From contig JAEYLC010000041.1 in NCBI GenBank assembly GCA_023461435.1, positions 1-6,468 of the forward strand: 6,468 bases of DNA, read 5' to 3'. The DNA comes from Bacillota bacterium. Its GTDB lineage: Bacteria > Bacillota > Clostridia > Christensenellales > SZUA-584. The number at the start of each line of letters is the position of its first letter. Within the stretch, counting starts at the first letter, position 1. The position numbers and the translations under genes were made by a program. The notes under the pieces were generated by a model that was not told the DNA's origin, searched no databases, and was given only the letters and a program-made list of their open reading frames with translations. Below are positions 1-6,350 of this stretch, in pieces.

Positions 1-19
1 CAGGGCTAAACAATTGAAA

Positions 20-40
20 AGAGTGGGTTTTTCCCACTCT
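20..40 (-). terminator. Intrinsic terminator of the nrdR-pgeF-RR-HK unit
   Basis: An 8-bp perfect stem (AGAGTGGG at 20-27, CCCACTCT at 33-40) closes a 5-base loop. Read on the minus strand the stem is followed by a short T run (TTTTC); on the plus strand there is no T run, so it fits leftward transcription. It lies about 76 bases beyond the kinase stop codon, and the interval between them holds no other gene. The T tract is short, so efficiency may be moderate. Confidence 0.7.
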
Positions 41-115
41 CCTGTAAATCAAGCTTGCTTTCGAAAATTATCCTATCATATTTCACAAAAATGTGCAAGC
101 ATGGGATAATTATTT

Positions 116-1861
116 TTATCCGAGCTCCGTATTTCTTTCCAGCGGAAGCGATACGGTGAAAACGCTGCCTTTTCCAACCTCGCTGCTGACAGTGATATGC
201 CCGCCGAACAGCTTGACGATGTGCTTGACGATTGCAAGCCCGAGGCCCGTGCCTCCAAGCGCACGTGAACGGCTCTTATCAACGCGGTAAAAGCGCTCAA
301 ACAGCCGCGGAATGTTGCCCTGCGGAATACCGATGCCCGTATCTTCCACACGCAATATGCCAAAGCCCTCTTCGCGAATCACCGTCACGCTGACCCTGCC
401 GCCCGAAGGTGTGTATTTGATGGCGTTGTCTATCAAATTGATCGCCATCTGCTTGATTCTGTCCTTCTCGGCAGCCGCCATGACCGCTTTTTTATCCAAA
501 TTGACAATGACGTCGATTTTTTTGCCCTTCGCCTTTGCATCGAGCAGCGCGACCGCTTCGTTCACACCCTCGCGCAGATCGGTCACCGACGCGGGTATAT
601 ACGAAGAGTTTTCAATATCCGAAAGCAGCAGTATGTCGTCAATCAGCCGCGACAGGCGCTCGGATTCTATGGAAATAATATCGATGAACCTGTCAGCATC
701 CTCTTTGGATATCGCAGAATCCTTGAGCGTATCGGTAAAGCCGCGGATCACCGTCAGCGGCGTTTTGAGCTCATGCGAGACATTAGCCGCGAAATCGCTG
801 CGCAATGTTTCGAGCTTTCTCAGCCTTGTGATATCCTGAACAAGCAAAATGACACCGTATGCATGCCCTTCGCTGAACACGCACACCGCGAAGACCTGCA
901 GCGTAATATCCTCAAGCCCCCTGACGACCGTCATCTCTCTTTCGATCACACCCTGCGACATTGCCGCTTCGCGGATGACAGATTCGAGCTGGGTGTGCTG
1001 TGTCACCTCCAGAAAATGCCTGCCCTCCGGCGCCGCCGACATCGAAAACATACCGCGCGCCGCCGGATTGGCCATGATCACATGAAGATCGTTGTCCACG
1101 GCGACGATGCCGCCCGGGACGGCGCGGAAGACCGCCTCGAGCCGCGAGTTGTTCTCCGTGATTTCGTATATATTTCTCTTCAGCTTCCCTGCCATGTCGT
1201 TGAGCGACTGGGACAGCTCTTCGATTTCGTCGCCGGATTTAATGATCTCGAGCTCGCTGTATTCACCCTTCGCGATGCGCGCCATATCTTCCTGCAATTC
1301 GATGATCGGTTTGGTGATGCGCCTCGAAATGAAAAGCGCAATGCCAAGACATAACAGGAACGCAACGACGAGCACCATGATCAGCGGAATCCAAAGCTCC
1401 GCCGAATAAGACGAGACGCCTTCAAGCATCAGCGAGACACGGATAATCATGTCAAGGCCGTCCGACCGCAGCGCCAGATACATCATATCCTGCCGGAGCG
1501 TATCGCTGTACCGGATATTTGATCCGACCCCATCTTTCATTGCGGTCATAATCTCCGGCCTATCCCCGTGATTTTCGAGCGTCCCCGCATCCGCGCGCGT
1601 ATCAAAAACAACCACGCCGCCATAATCGACCAGCGTAATACGCATATCCCTGATTTCATCGATGCTGCTCAGCGTTTCGCGATAATCGCCCGTTTTATTT
1701 ATGATGCTCTCGATGACCCTGGCATTTTTCAAGAGCGCGTCGCGCGTATCATTTTTGTACGTATCATCGAGCTCTATTGCCGTGAAAATACTTGCGGCGG
1801 CGATCACGATCAAAAACAACGCCGTGATTCGAAGCGCAACTTTTTTAAATATCCTGTTCAT
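116..1861 (-). CDS. PhoR-type membrane sensor histidine kinase
   Basis: This 581-aa protein is a transmembrane sensor kinase that should autophosphorylate on histidine and pass the phosphate to the response regulator encoded just upstream. Visible order: TM helix about 9-29; extracytoplasmic sensor about 30-155; second TM about 156-178; HAMP about 179-231 (starts ISRRITKPI); PAS about 240-345; HisKA with H-box VSHELKTP, phospho-acceptor His363; HATPase_c with N-box LIDNAIKYTP (Asn475, Asn479), G1 DTGIGIP (507-513), F-box FERFYR (521-526) and G2 GGTGLGL (536-542). All catalytic motifs are intact. This TM-sensor-TM-HAMP-PAS-kinase layout is that of Gram-positive PhoR/WalK kinases; the extracytoplasmic part (VVFDTRAD...NHGDRPEI) resembles clostridial PhoR sensors. 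The ATG overlaps the regulator's 3' end by 17 bases and has no good Shine-Dalgarno, suggesting translational coupling. The phosphate stimulus is an inference from architecture only. Confidence 0.93.
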   Translation of the reverse strand: MNRIFKKVALRITALFLIVIAAASIFTAIELDDTYKNDTRDALLKNARVIESIINKTGDYRETLSSIDEIRDMRITLVDYGGVVVFDTRADAGTLENHGDRPEIMTAMKDGVGSNIRYSDTLRQDMMYLALRSDGLDMIIRVSLMLEGVSSYSAELWIPLIMVLVVAFLLCLGIALFISRRITKPIIELQEDMARIAKGEYSELEIIKSGDEIEELSQSLNDMAGKLKRNIYEITENNSRLEAVFRAVPGGIVAVDNDLHVIMANPAARGMFSMSAAPEGRHFLEVTQHTQLESVIREAAMSQGVIEREMTVVRGLEDITLQVFAVCVFSEGHAYGVILLVQDITRLRKLETLRSDFAANVSHELKTPLTVIRGFTDTLKDSAISKEDADRFIDIISIESERLSRLIDDILLLSDIENSSYIPASVTDLREGVNEAVALLDAKAKGKKIDVIVNLDKKAVMAAAEKDRIKQMAINLIDNAIKYTPSGGRVSVTVIREEGFGILRVEDTGIGIPQGNIPRLFERFYRVDKSRSRALGGTGLGLAIVKHIVKLFGGHITVSSEVGKGSVFTVSLPLERNTELG

Positions 1862-2546
1862 TCTGCGTATTAAAACGGTAACCGACGCCCCGGACGGTTT
1901 CGATATTGTCTCCGTATTCTAACAGCTTGCGCCTTAGGTTCGTGATGTGAACATCGACGGTGCGCGTTTCTCCGAAATAGTCGTAACCCCACACCTTGTT
2001 CAATATCGCGTCGCGCGTAAACACCTGAGAGGTATTCGACATCAGCAGCACGAGCAGATCGAATTCCTTGAGCGTGAGCAGCAGCTTTTTGTCTCCGATG
2101 CTCGCGATGTAGCCCACCGTATCGACCTTGAGCTGCTTAAAGCTCAGTATCACAGGCACCGGCGTATCCGGCCGTTTGGTACGCCGGAGCAAGGCCTTAA
2201 CGCGCGCCAGAAGCTCGCGCATGCTGAACGGCTTCGTAATGTAATCATCCGCTCCGAGCTCAAGCCCGATGATTTTGTCGATCTCCTCGGAACGCGCCGT
2301 CACCATAATCACGGGGATATCCGACATCGATTCGTTTGCGCGCATCTTTTTCAGCACGCCGAGACCGTCAAGCCCCGGAAGCATCTGGTCGAGCAGCACG
2401 ATATCGGGCCGGATCTGATCGAGCAAGGCCACAGCCTTTTCCCCGCTGTCGGCGCGCATCACTTCATAGCCCTCTTTTTTCAGATTAAAATCGAGGAGTT
2501 CTAAAATGTTGAGTTCATCGTCAACGATCAATACTTTCTCGTTCAT
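1845..2546 (-). CDS. OmpR/PhoB-family response regulator
   Basis: This 233-aa DNA-binding response regulator is the cognate partner of the downstream kinase. The receiver domain (about 1-120) has the acidic pair Asp9/Asp10, phospho-acceptor Asp53 (in DIVLLDQMLPG), Thr83 (MVTAR) and Lys105 (ITKPF). The C-terminal winged helix (about 130-226) shows LTLKEFDLL, the recognition-helix stretch TVDVHITNLRRKL and the closing VRGVGYRF. The length is normal for the family. The ATG lies one base after the pgeF stop, preceded by AAAGGA at about 8 bases, so it is translated from the same message. The closest functional guess is PhoB/PhoP because of the PhoR-like kinase, but the target genes cannot be read from this window; no obvious direct-repeat Pho box was recognised upstream of the operon promoter. 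Confidence 0.93.
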   Translation of the reverse strand: MNEKVLIVDDELNILELLDFNLKKEGYEVMRADSGEKAVALLDQIRPDIVLLDQMLPGLDGLGVLKKMRANESMSDIPVIMVTARSEEIDKIIGLELGADDYITKPFSMRELLARVKALLRRTKRPDTPVPVILSFKQLKVDTVGYIASIGDKKLLLTLKEFDLLVLLMSNTSQVFTRDAILNKVWGYDYFGETRTVDVHITNLRRKLLEYGDNIETVRGVGYRFNTQNEQDI

Positions 2547-2547
2547 A

Positions 2548-3369
2548 TCAATAGTCCTTTATCAAAATCATGGCGGCCATGGCGCCTGTTTTTCCTTTGT
2601 CTCTGCGGTGCGAATAGAACAGTTCCTCATTCTCATATGTGCAAAGCGCCGCGTCCGTCACCTGTGAGGGGTCTATCCCGGCGTCCGCCATATCGATAAG
2701 GCACGCTTTATTAAGATCCACATAAAGGCTGCCTCCCCGCTCCTGCACCACCGAACCGCCGAACGTACCGGCAAACACGTCTCTGACTTCTTCCCCCACC
2801 TCAAAATTCTTGATGCTGATGCACGGGCCGACCGCCGCGAGAATGTCTGCTTTTTTACAGCCCAAGCCGACCAGCGCATTGACGGCATTGGCGGCCATAT
2901 GCGCCGCCACACCGCGCCACCCCGCATGGCACACAGCCGCGGCGCGTTTCACCGGATCATAAAAAAACAGCGGCGTACAGTCCGCATGAAACGAGAGTAT
3001 CGGGATGCCGGGCTCATCGGTATAAAGCCCGTCGCAGATTTCCGGCAATGCCTCGCGAAATATTCCTTTTCCAATATCCTCTCGCCCGACACGGTAAACC
3101 TCCGCGCTGTGGGCGTAGTTGATTCCCACCGAAATATCCGCATCAAATCCCACGGCTTTCGCAAAACGGCGGAAATTTTCTTCAAAGTTCTCGTCGCTCT
3201 GTTCACGCTTTCGGCTGAAATTGAGTGTATCAAAGGGTTTGGGGCTCACGCCCCCGATTCTTGTGGAAAACGCGCAGATGACGCCGCCTGCCCGTTCAAA
3301 AGACGGTATCGTTAAAAACCTGACGCCATTGCTTTCTCTGAGTATCATTCCTTCTCTTGGCTGCTCCAT
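2548..3369 (-). CDS. pgeF: PgeF/YfiH-family protein (polyphenol oxidase/laccase-domain, YlmD-like)
   Basis: This 273-aa protein is of the Cu-oxidase_4/YfiH family. Characterised members include E. coli YfiH, reported as the peptidoglycan editing factor PgeF, which acts against L-Ser mis-incorporation in muropeptides; related proteins show purine-nucleoside phosphorylase/deaminase-like or laccase-like activities. The expected metal/active-site triad is present: His87 (in NYAHSAEV), Cys131 (in HADCTPLFF) and His148 (in CHAGWRG); the Cys-His spacing of 17 matches the family. GPCIS (181-185) and the C-terminal SHRRDKGKTG (253-262) are further signatures. The length is typical and there is no signal peptide, so it is cytosolic. 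It starts 3 bases after the nrdR stop; the Shine-Dalgarno is weak (GGAAGAG, rather far), so coupling to nrdR is likely. Which activity applies here cannot be told from sequence. Confidence 0.92.
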   Translation of the reverse strand: MEQPREGMILRESNGVRFLTIPSFERAGGVICAFSTRIGGVSPKPFDTLNFSRKREQSDENFEENFRRFAKAVGFDADISVGINYAHSAEVYRVGREDIGKGIFREALPEICDGLYTDEPGIPILSFHADCTPLFFYDPVKRAAAVCHAGWRGVAAHMAANAVNALVGLGCKKADILAAVGPCISIKNFEVGEEVRDVFAGTFGGSVVQERGGSLYVDLNKACLIDMADAGIDPSQVTDAALCTYENEELFYSHRRDKGKTGAMAAMILIKDY

Positions 3370-3372
3370 TCG

Positions 3373-3828
3373 TTATTTCTCTTCCAGCAATCTTTGCAGC
3401 TCTTTCATAAACGTATCCACATCCTTAAACTCCTTGTAGACGGACGCAAACCGGACATAGGCCACGTCGTCAAGGTCCTTAAGGCCGCGCATCACAAGCT
3501 CGCCGATTTCCTTGGAGGATATCTCCTGACGGAGCGAGTTGAATATGCTTTTTTCGACGTTGGACACGAGTTCTTCGATTTCTTGCACGGGTACGGGCCG
3601 TTTTTCGCAGGCTTTGATAATACCGATTTTGATTTTGTCTGAATCAAACGGAACTCTTTCGCCGTTCTTTTTCACAACGAGCAGCGGCAGGCTGTCGATC
3701 TTCTCGTATGTGGTAAAACGTTTCTTGCACGAGAGGCATTCCCGGCGGCGCCTGATGGAGCTGCCTTCTTCAGTCGGCCTTGAATCGACAACCTTGCTCT
3801 CCGGATATCCGCAAAACACGCATTTCAT
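3373..3828 (-). CDS. nrdR: Transcriptional repressor NrdR
   Basis: This 151-aa protein is a full-length match to NrdR, the nucleotide-sensing repressor of ribonucleotide reductase genes. The N-terminal zinc ribbon has Cys3, Cys6, Cys31 and Cys34 (MKCVFCGYPES and CLSCKKRFTTYE), with the arginine-rich SIRRRRE stretch between. The ATP-cone domain spans about 49-139 (VVKKNGERVPFD at its start, YVRFASVYKEF near its end), the domain that binds ATP/dATP in the family. It is the first gene of the nrdR-pgeF-RR-HK unit, with its own extended -10 promoter upstream and a GGGGG ribosome site 7 bases before the ATG. No ribonucleotide reductase gene is in the window, so its targets lie elsewhere. I did not recognise an NrdR-box pair upstream of its own promoter. 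Confidence 0.97.
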   Translation of the reverse strand: MKCVFCGYPESKVVDSRPTEEGSSIRRRRECLSCKKRFTTYEKIDSLPLLVVKKNGERVPFDSDKIKIGIIKACEKRPVPVQEIEELVSNVEKSIFNSLRQEISSKEIGELVMRGLKDLDDVAYVRFASVYKEFKDVDTFMKELQRLLEEK

Positions 3829-3854
3829 ACCACAACCCCCAAGCTTTTGTTATT

Positions 3855-3882
3855 ATTATAACATAATCTTGGATAATTACAA
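3855..3882 (-). promoter_or_regulatory. Sigma-A type promoter with extended -10 for nrdR operon
   Basis: On the minus strand TTGTAA (3882-3877, 4 of 6 matches to the -35 consensus) is followed by a 16-base spacer and a perfect TATAAT (3860-3855), itself preceded by TG plus one base, i.e. an extended -10. The nrdR ATG lies about 27 bases downstream of the -10. This is the only good promoter visible ahead of the four-gene unit. The region from 3829 to 3909 holds no gene. Confidence 0.7.
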
Positions 3883-3909
3883 TTGCGGCGTATGATACCG
3901 GGCGCGGTT

Positions 3910-4170
3910 TCAGCCCTGAAAGCTCGGCATCGAATTGACATCGACCTCCACAAGTATCACATCCTCGCCGAATTTGCGGATGTTCTGCCACGGAATCACG
4001 GTGTCCTTTTGTCCTCTGAATAAAAACGACAATCTCGATGGCCCCGGCACAGCGATGCCAATGATTTTTCCTGAGCTCATGTCGATCACGAGATCGCATA
4101 AATACCCGAGGCGCGCGCCGTCTAAAACGTTGACCACTTCCATCTGCCGGAGTTTGGTATACCGAGTCAT
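3910..4170 (-). CDS. ylmC: YlmC/YmxH-family PRC-barrel sporulation-associated protein
   Basis: This small protein of 86 aa from the chosen start consists of a single PRC-barrel domain: an N-terminal stretch of MTRYTKLRQMEVVNVLDGARLGYLCDL type, the central SGKIIGIAVPGP strand region, and a C-terminal PWQNIRKFGEDVILVEVD. This is the YlmC/YmxH family of spore formers, whose biochemical role is not established; it is conserved near sigG/ylmD in Bacillus and near nrdR/pgeF in clostridia. An in-frame GTG at 4179-4177 would add three residues, but that GTG is part of GAGGTG, an ideally placed ribosome site 6 bases before the ATG at 4170, so I use the ATG. It stands between the terminator of the tetR cassette and the nrdR promoter; no terminator follows it, so read-through into nrdR is possible. 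No convincing promoter was seen directly upstream. Confidence 0.88.
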   Translation of the reverse strand: MTRYTKLRQMEVVNVLDGARLGYLCDLVIDMSSGKIIGIAVPGPSRLSFLFRGQKDTVIPWQNIRKFGEDVILVEVDVNSMPSFQG

Positions 4171-4206
4171 AAATATCACCTCTATTTAGTCTATGACCCG
4201 CATAAT

Positions 4207-4244
4207 AAAAAAAAGACCGCCTGATTCTGTTGCCGGCGGTCTTT
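4207..4244 (-). terminator. Strong intrinsic terminator of the tetR-EFR1-membrane protein unit
   Basis: A perfect 10-bp stem (AAAGACCGCC at 4212-4221 with GGCGGTCTTT at 4235-4244) encloses a 13-base loop. On the minus strand the GC-rich core is followed by eight consecutive T residues (4214-4207). It begins 15 bases after the stop codon of the membrane protein gene and isolates that unit from ylmC. Confidence 0.9.
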
Positions 4245-4259
4245 ATCAATTTCAGTAAA

Positions 4260-4649
4260 TCAAGTGCTATTTCTTTTATTAAACTTATTCATCAAAGCAA
4301 TAGCCGATATCAAAGCCGCTGCTGTACAGATAATATGGATCAGGTTTATAAGCAGCAGCGGGGAATTCGCTAAACTTAATACCACGCCCGTGACAAGCAG
4401 CGCGATCAGGGAAACGGCTGCCGTGACAACCAAAGCAGTCAGGTTCTTCTTCACCTGTTTTGACTTAATCAAGTGAACAGTAAAAATGCCCAAGCAAACC
4501 AAAGCCGCGAAACCGGCGAGCTTATGAACCGTAAACAGCATCGTGCCATACGGTTTGCCTGATATGGCCAGCCAGATTCCAAAAGCGATTGCGAGCAATA
4601 TCAGTATTATAGACGCAATCATGAATTTCCTCGTATTTTCCGTTTTCAA
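4260..4649 (-). CDS. Small four-helix membrane protein, possible heme-binding electron-transfer partner
   Basis: This 129-aa integral membrane protein is of no family I can name firmly. Four hydrophobic helices are visible at about 9-30, 38-62, 71-95 and 100-121, with a basic loop KSKQVKK between helices 2 and 3 and a basic tail. Three histidines lie in or at helices: His42 (FTVHKLAGF), His59 (FTVHLIK) and His105 (NLIHIIC). Helix-borne histidines of this kind are reminiscent of cytochrome b561-like or DUF4405-type four-helix proteins, so heme b binding is possible but unproven. The start is TTG: the SD GGAGGG (4662-4657) lies exactly 7 bases upstream, and the codon comes 3 bases after the stop of the preceding EFR1 gene. 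It is the last gene before a strong terminator. Co-transcription with a flavodoxin/ferredoxin protein is the only functional clue. Confidence 0.8.
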   Translation of the reverse strand: MKTENTRKFMIASIILILLAIAFGIWLAISGKPYGTMLFTVHKLAGFAALVCLGIFTVHLIKSKQVKKNLTALVVTAAVSLIALLVTGVVLSLANSPLLLINLIHIICTAAALISAIALMNKFNKRNST

Positions 4650-4652
4650 CTA

Positions 4653-5545
4653 TCAGCCCTCCAAATATTTATAATGATTGATCATTTCTTCCGCCTTAAC
4701 ATGGGGATGGTGATATCTCGGGCCGTTTTTTGTCCCCTCCCCAAACTGAACCGCCTGCTTTGGGCACCACTGAAGGCAGGCAAAGCATTGCTCGCAGCGA
4801 TGCAGCCATTCCGGCGCCTGCCATGAATTATTCGGATATTGCCGACCGGGCAGATTCTCTCGCAGGTGCCGCATCCTGCGCACTTTTCATCAACGAAGAA
4901 ACCGTGGTCCATCAATGTGACGCATTCGATATACGGAAGCTTTGTCTTTTCCTTGTATCCCGCGATTTTAAGCCAGACATTCTTTTGCAGCGTATTCCTC
5001 AGATTGAGAAAATCAATGAGGTGCTCAAGCTCTTTACAGCGAATATCAATTTCTGCCTTGTCTCTTTTGCCGACAGTGTTGATAATTTCGACCATTTTAT
5101 TTTCGCAATCTTCAAGCAGACCTGCTGTTTGATCAGGCGTATTTTCCTTTAGCACGAACGGCCGGAAAACGCTCCGAAACCTCGACGCGGGGCTGATATA
5201 GTTATATGGCATCTTCAGCGCAAAACCGGCAGACAAAAAGCTTCCCTGTTTTTTGATAATTTTATCGAGGAGCTCCAATGACGCGCAAGGGTTGTCGCCG
5301 TATGTGCATGCCGCAAAAACATACTTCCCTTTGGGCAAGTCAAGCCGCTCGACGAACCTTTTTATAATAAAGGGAACGATGTGGTTATAAACCGGATAGA
5401 CGATACCGATCAAATCTCCTTCACCGGCAATTCTCCCTTGGCTCATGACGGCGGGTATACATATAAGCTTTTCATGAAGCGCTTCGCTTAATCTTCGCGC
5501 AACAGCCAGTGAATTCCCTGTGCCTGAAAAGTAATAGACGGACAT
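4653..5545 (-). pseudogene. EFR1-family flavodoxin-ferredoxin fusion, frameshifted between its two Fe-S motifs
   Basis: The N-terminal frame (5545 to 4682, 287 aa) opens with the flavodoxin FMN loop YFSGTGNS (5-12) and ends its homologous part with the first 4Fe-4S motif CAGCGTCERICP (Cys222, 225, 228, 232), then NIRIIHG. After that it runs out of family sequence for about 45 residues. The next frame (open down to the TGA at 4653) carries APEWLH, the second motif CEQCFACLQWCP and the conserved RYHHP tail. Joining the two at about 4817-4822 restores HG-x-APEWLHRCEQC, the usual linker of EFR1 proteins, giving about 297 aa. One base is missing relative to an intact gene. No X XXY YYZ slippery site is seen there. 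AGGAGG sits 5 bases before the ATG and overlaps the tetR stop. Family members are thought to move electrons between FMN and two clusters; substrate unknown. A lesion or a sequencing error are both possible; without the second cluster the product would probably not work. Confidence 0.85.
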
Positions 5546-5554
5546 TATGGCCTC

Positions 5555-6196
5555 CTATATTTCCAGAGATTTTACAAAATAGTCGATGAGAGAAAGTATC
5601 TTATTTGTAACAGCCCCCGTATCTTGCTCCCACGTTTCGAGCAGCAGGAATTCATCCAATAGCCCTTTGAGCGCATAGTAATATGCCGCCGTGACATCGC
5701 TGACGCTGCATTCTTTGATATGTCCCTCGGCCATCAATCGGCGGAGCACTTCTTCGGTATAACCTCGCCGAAAATAATACAGATTGTGCATTGCTATTTT
5801 TGCCGCTTCTTCATTGACATAGCTTTCTGTGAGAATGATTTGCAATATGGCATGATATATCGGGCCTGAAGTCTGTTCGGAGAATTTTTTCATATTCTCC
5901 AAGAAAAAATTGCGTACGCTGCCCGCCTTGACAACACTGTCAATTTCCTGCTCAGTAAATACAACCTGTTCGTTTCGTTCTTCAAAAAATCCGAGAATGA
6001 CGCGAAACAGTTCTTCTTTGCTGCTGTAATGATTGTAAAAAGCGCTCTCCTTCACATTCACGGAACGGCATAGCTCGCGTATGCCCACATTGGCGTAGCC
6101 TTTGGATGCAAACAGATAAACTGCGGAATAAAAGAGCTTTCTTTTTGTGGCCTTTTCTTCTTCGATCATTTTCTCGAAAACTTGCTTTCTGTTCAT
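5555..6196 (-). CDS. TetR-family transcriptional regulator
   Basis: With the start chosen here this is a 213-aa TetR/AcrR-type repressor, a normal family length. The N-terminal DNA-binding domain covers about 15-65: helix 1 KRKLFYSAVYLFASKGY, then the helix-turn-helix GIRELCRSVNVKESAFYNHYSSKEELF (38-64), matching the family signature (I-x-x-x-V-N-V-x-x-x-x-F/L-Y-x-H/Y-F/Y). The rest is the variable ligand-binding/dimerisation half, in which no ligand can be read. An upstream in-frame ATG at 6232 would add 12 residues, but that codon overlaps the TATAAT box of the gene's own promoter and lacks a ribosome site; the ATG at 6196 has AGGTGG 3 bases upstream (slightly close). It is first in an operon with the EFR1 and membrane protein genes (9-base gap to EFR1), and a palindrome beside its promoter suggests autoregulation. 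Confidence 0.9.
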   Translation of the reverse strand: MNRKQVFEKMIEEEKATKRKLFYSAVYLFASKGYANVGIRELCRSVNVKESAFYNHYSSKEELFRVILGFFEERNEQVVFTEQEIDSVVKAGSVRNFFLENMKKFSEQTSGPIYHAILQIILTESYVNEEAAKIAMHNLYYFRRGYTEEVLRRLMAEGHIKECSVSDVTAAYYYALKGLLDEFLLLETWEQDTGAVTNKILSLIDYFVKSLEI

Positions 6197-6216
6197 AAAC
6201 CACCTGCTATATGTAC

Positions 6217-6228
6217 TAACGTTTGTTA
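6217..6228. promoter_or_regulatory. Probable TetR-family operator palindrome
   Basis: TAACGTTTGTTA is a 4+4 inverted repeat (TAAC/GTTA) around 4 central bases, located immediately downstream of the -10 box and covering the expected transcription start. Spaced TAAC/GTTA half-sites are a common form for TetR-family operators. A protein bound here would block the tetR-EFR1-membrane protein promoter, so autoregulation is inferred. The half-sites are short and the outer bases are only partly symmetric. Confidence 0.55.
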
Positions 6229-6230
6229 AC

Positions 6231-6258
6231 ATTATAACAAAACATTATATTCTGTCAA
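6231..6258 (-). promoter_or_regulatory. Consensus sigma-A promoter of the tetR operon
   Basis: On the minus strand a perfect TTGACA (6258-6253) is separated by 16 bases from a perfect TATAAT (6236-6231). Transcription should begin near 6224, leaving a leader of about 28 bases before the ATG at 6196. A fully consensus promoter implies high intrinsic strength, consistent with a need for repression. Confidence 0.85.
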
Positions 6259-6301
6259 GCTAAATTTTCCAAATATATAATCGACACTAAAAATGAGCAC
6301 A

Positions 6302-6325
6302 AAAAAACGTCTTTCGACGTTTTTT
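6302..6325. terminator. Symmetric (bidirectional) hairpin terminator
   Basis: A perfect 10-bp stem, AAAAAACGTC (6302-6311) and GACGTTTTTT (6316-6325), surrounds the 4-base loop TTTC. The A/T flanks give a six-T run in either direction, so it can end transcription from both sides. No gene in the window uses it from the left; it probably ends a leftward gene located beyond the right edge and shields the tetR promoter from read-through. The GC core is only four pairs long. Confidence 0.65.
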
Positions 6326-6350
6326 ACAGACTGTCGATAAACCCTATCAG

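Noticed and set aside
773..1354. Plus-strand open frame of 193 aa antisense to the sensor kinase
   Set aside because: It lies wholly opposite a fully motif-supported kinase gene, has a composition rich in Arg/His/Asp typical of antisense frames in GC-rich genes, and shows no recognisable domain.
1947..2504. Plus-strand open frame of 185 aa antisense to the response regulator
   Set aside because: Same pattern as the frame opposite the kinase: no ribosome site or domain noted, and the opposite strand encodes an intact receiver plus winged-helix protein.
3770..4249. Minus-strand frame of 159 aa overlapping ylmC and the nrdR start
   Set aside because: It runs through the terminator, the ylmC gene in another frame and the nrdR promoter, and has no family features; ylmC in its own frame is a clear PRC-barrel protein.
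4812..4840. Programmed -1 ribosomal frameshifting as the explanation for the split EFR1 gene
   Set aside because: No X XXY YYZ heptamer occurs in the zero frame where the two frames must join, and EFR1 proteins are not known to me to use recoding. A mutation or sequencing error is simpler.
6223..6251. Possible divergent plus-strand promoter (TTGTTA, 17-base spacer, TATATT)
   Set aside because: Matches are partial in very AT-rich sequence, and the only thing downstream would be a roughly 70-base transcript ending at the symmetric hairpin near 6325. No gene or conserved RNA was recognised, so I do not call it.
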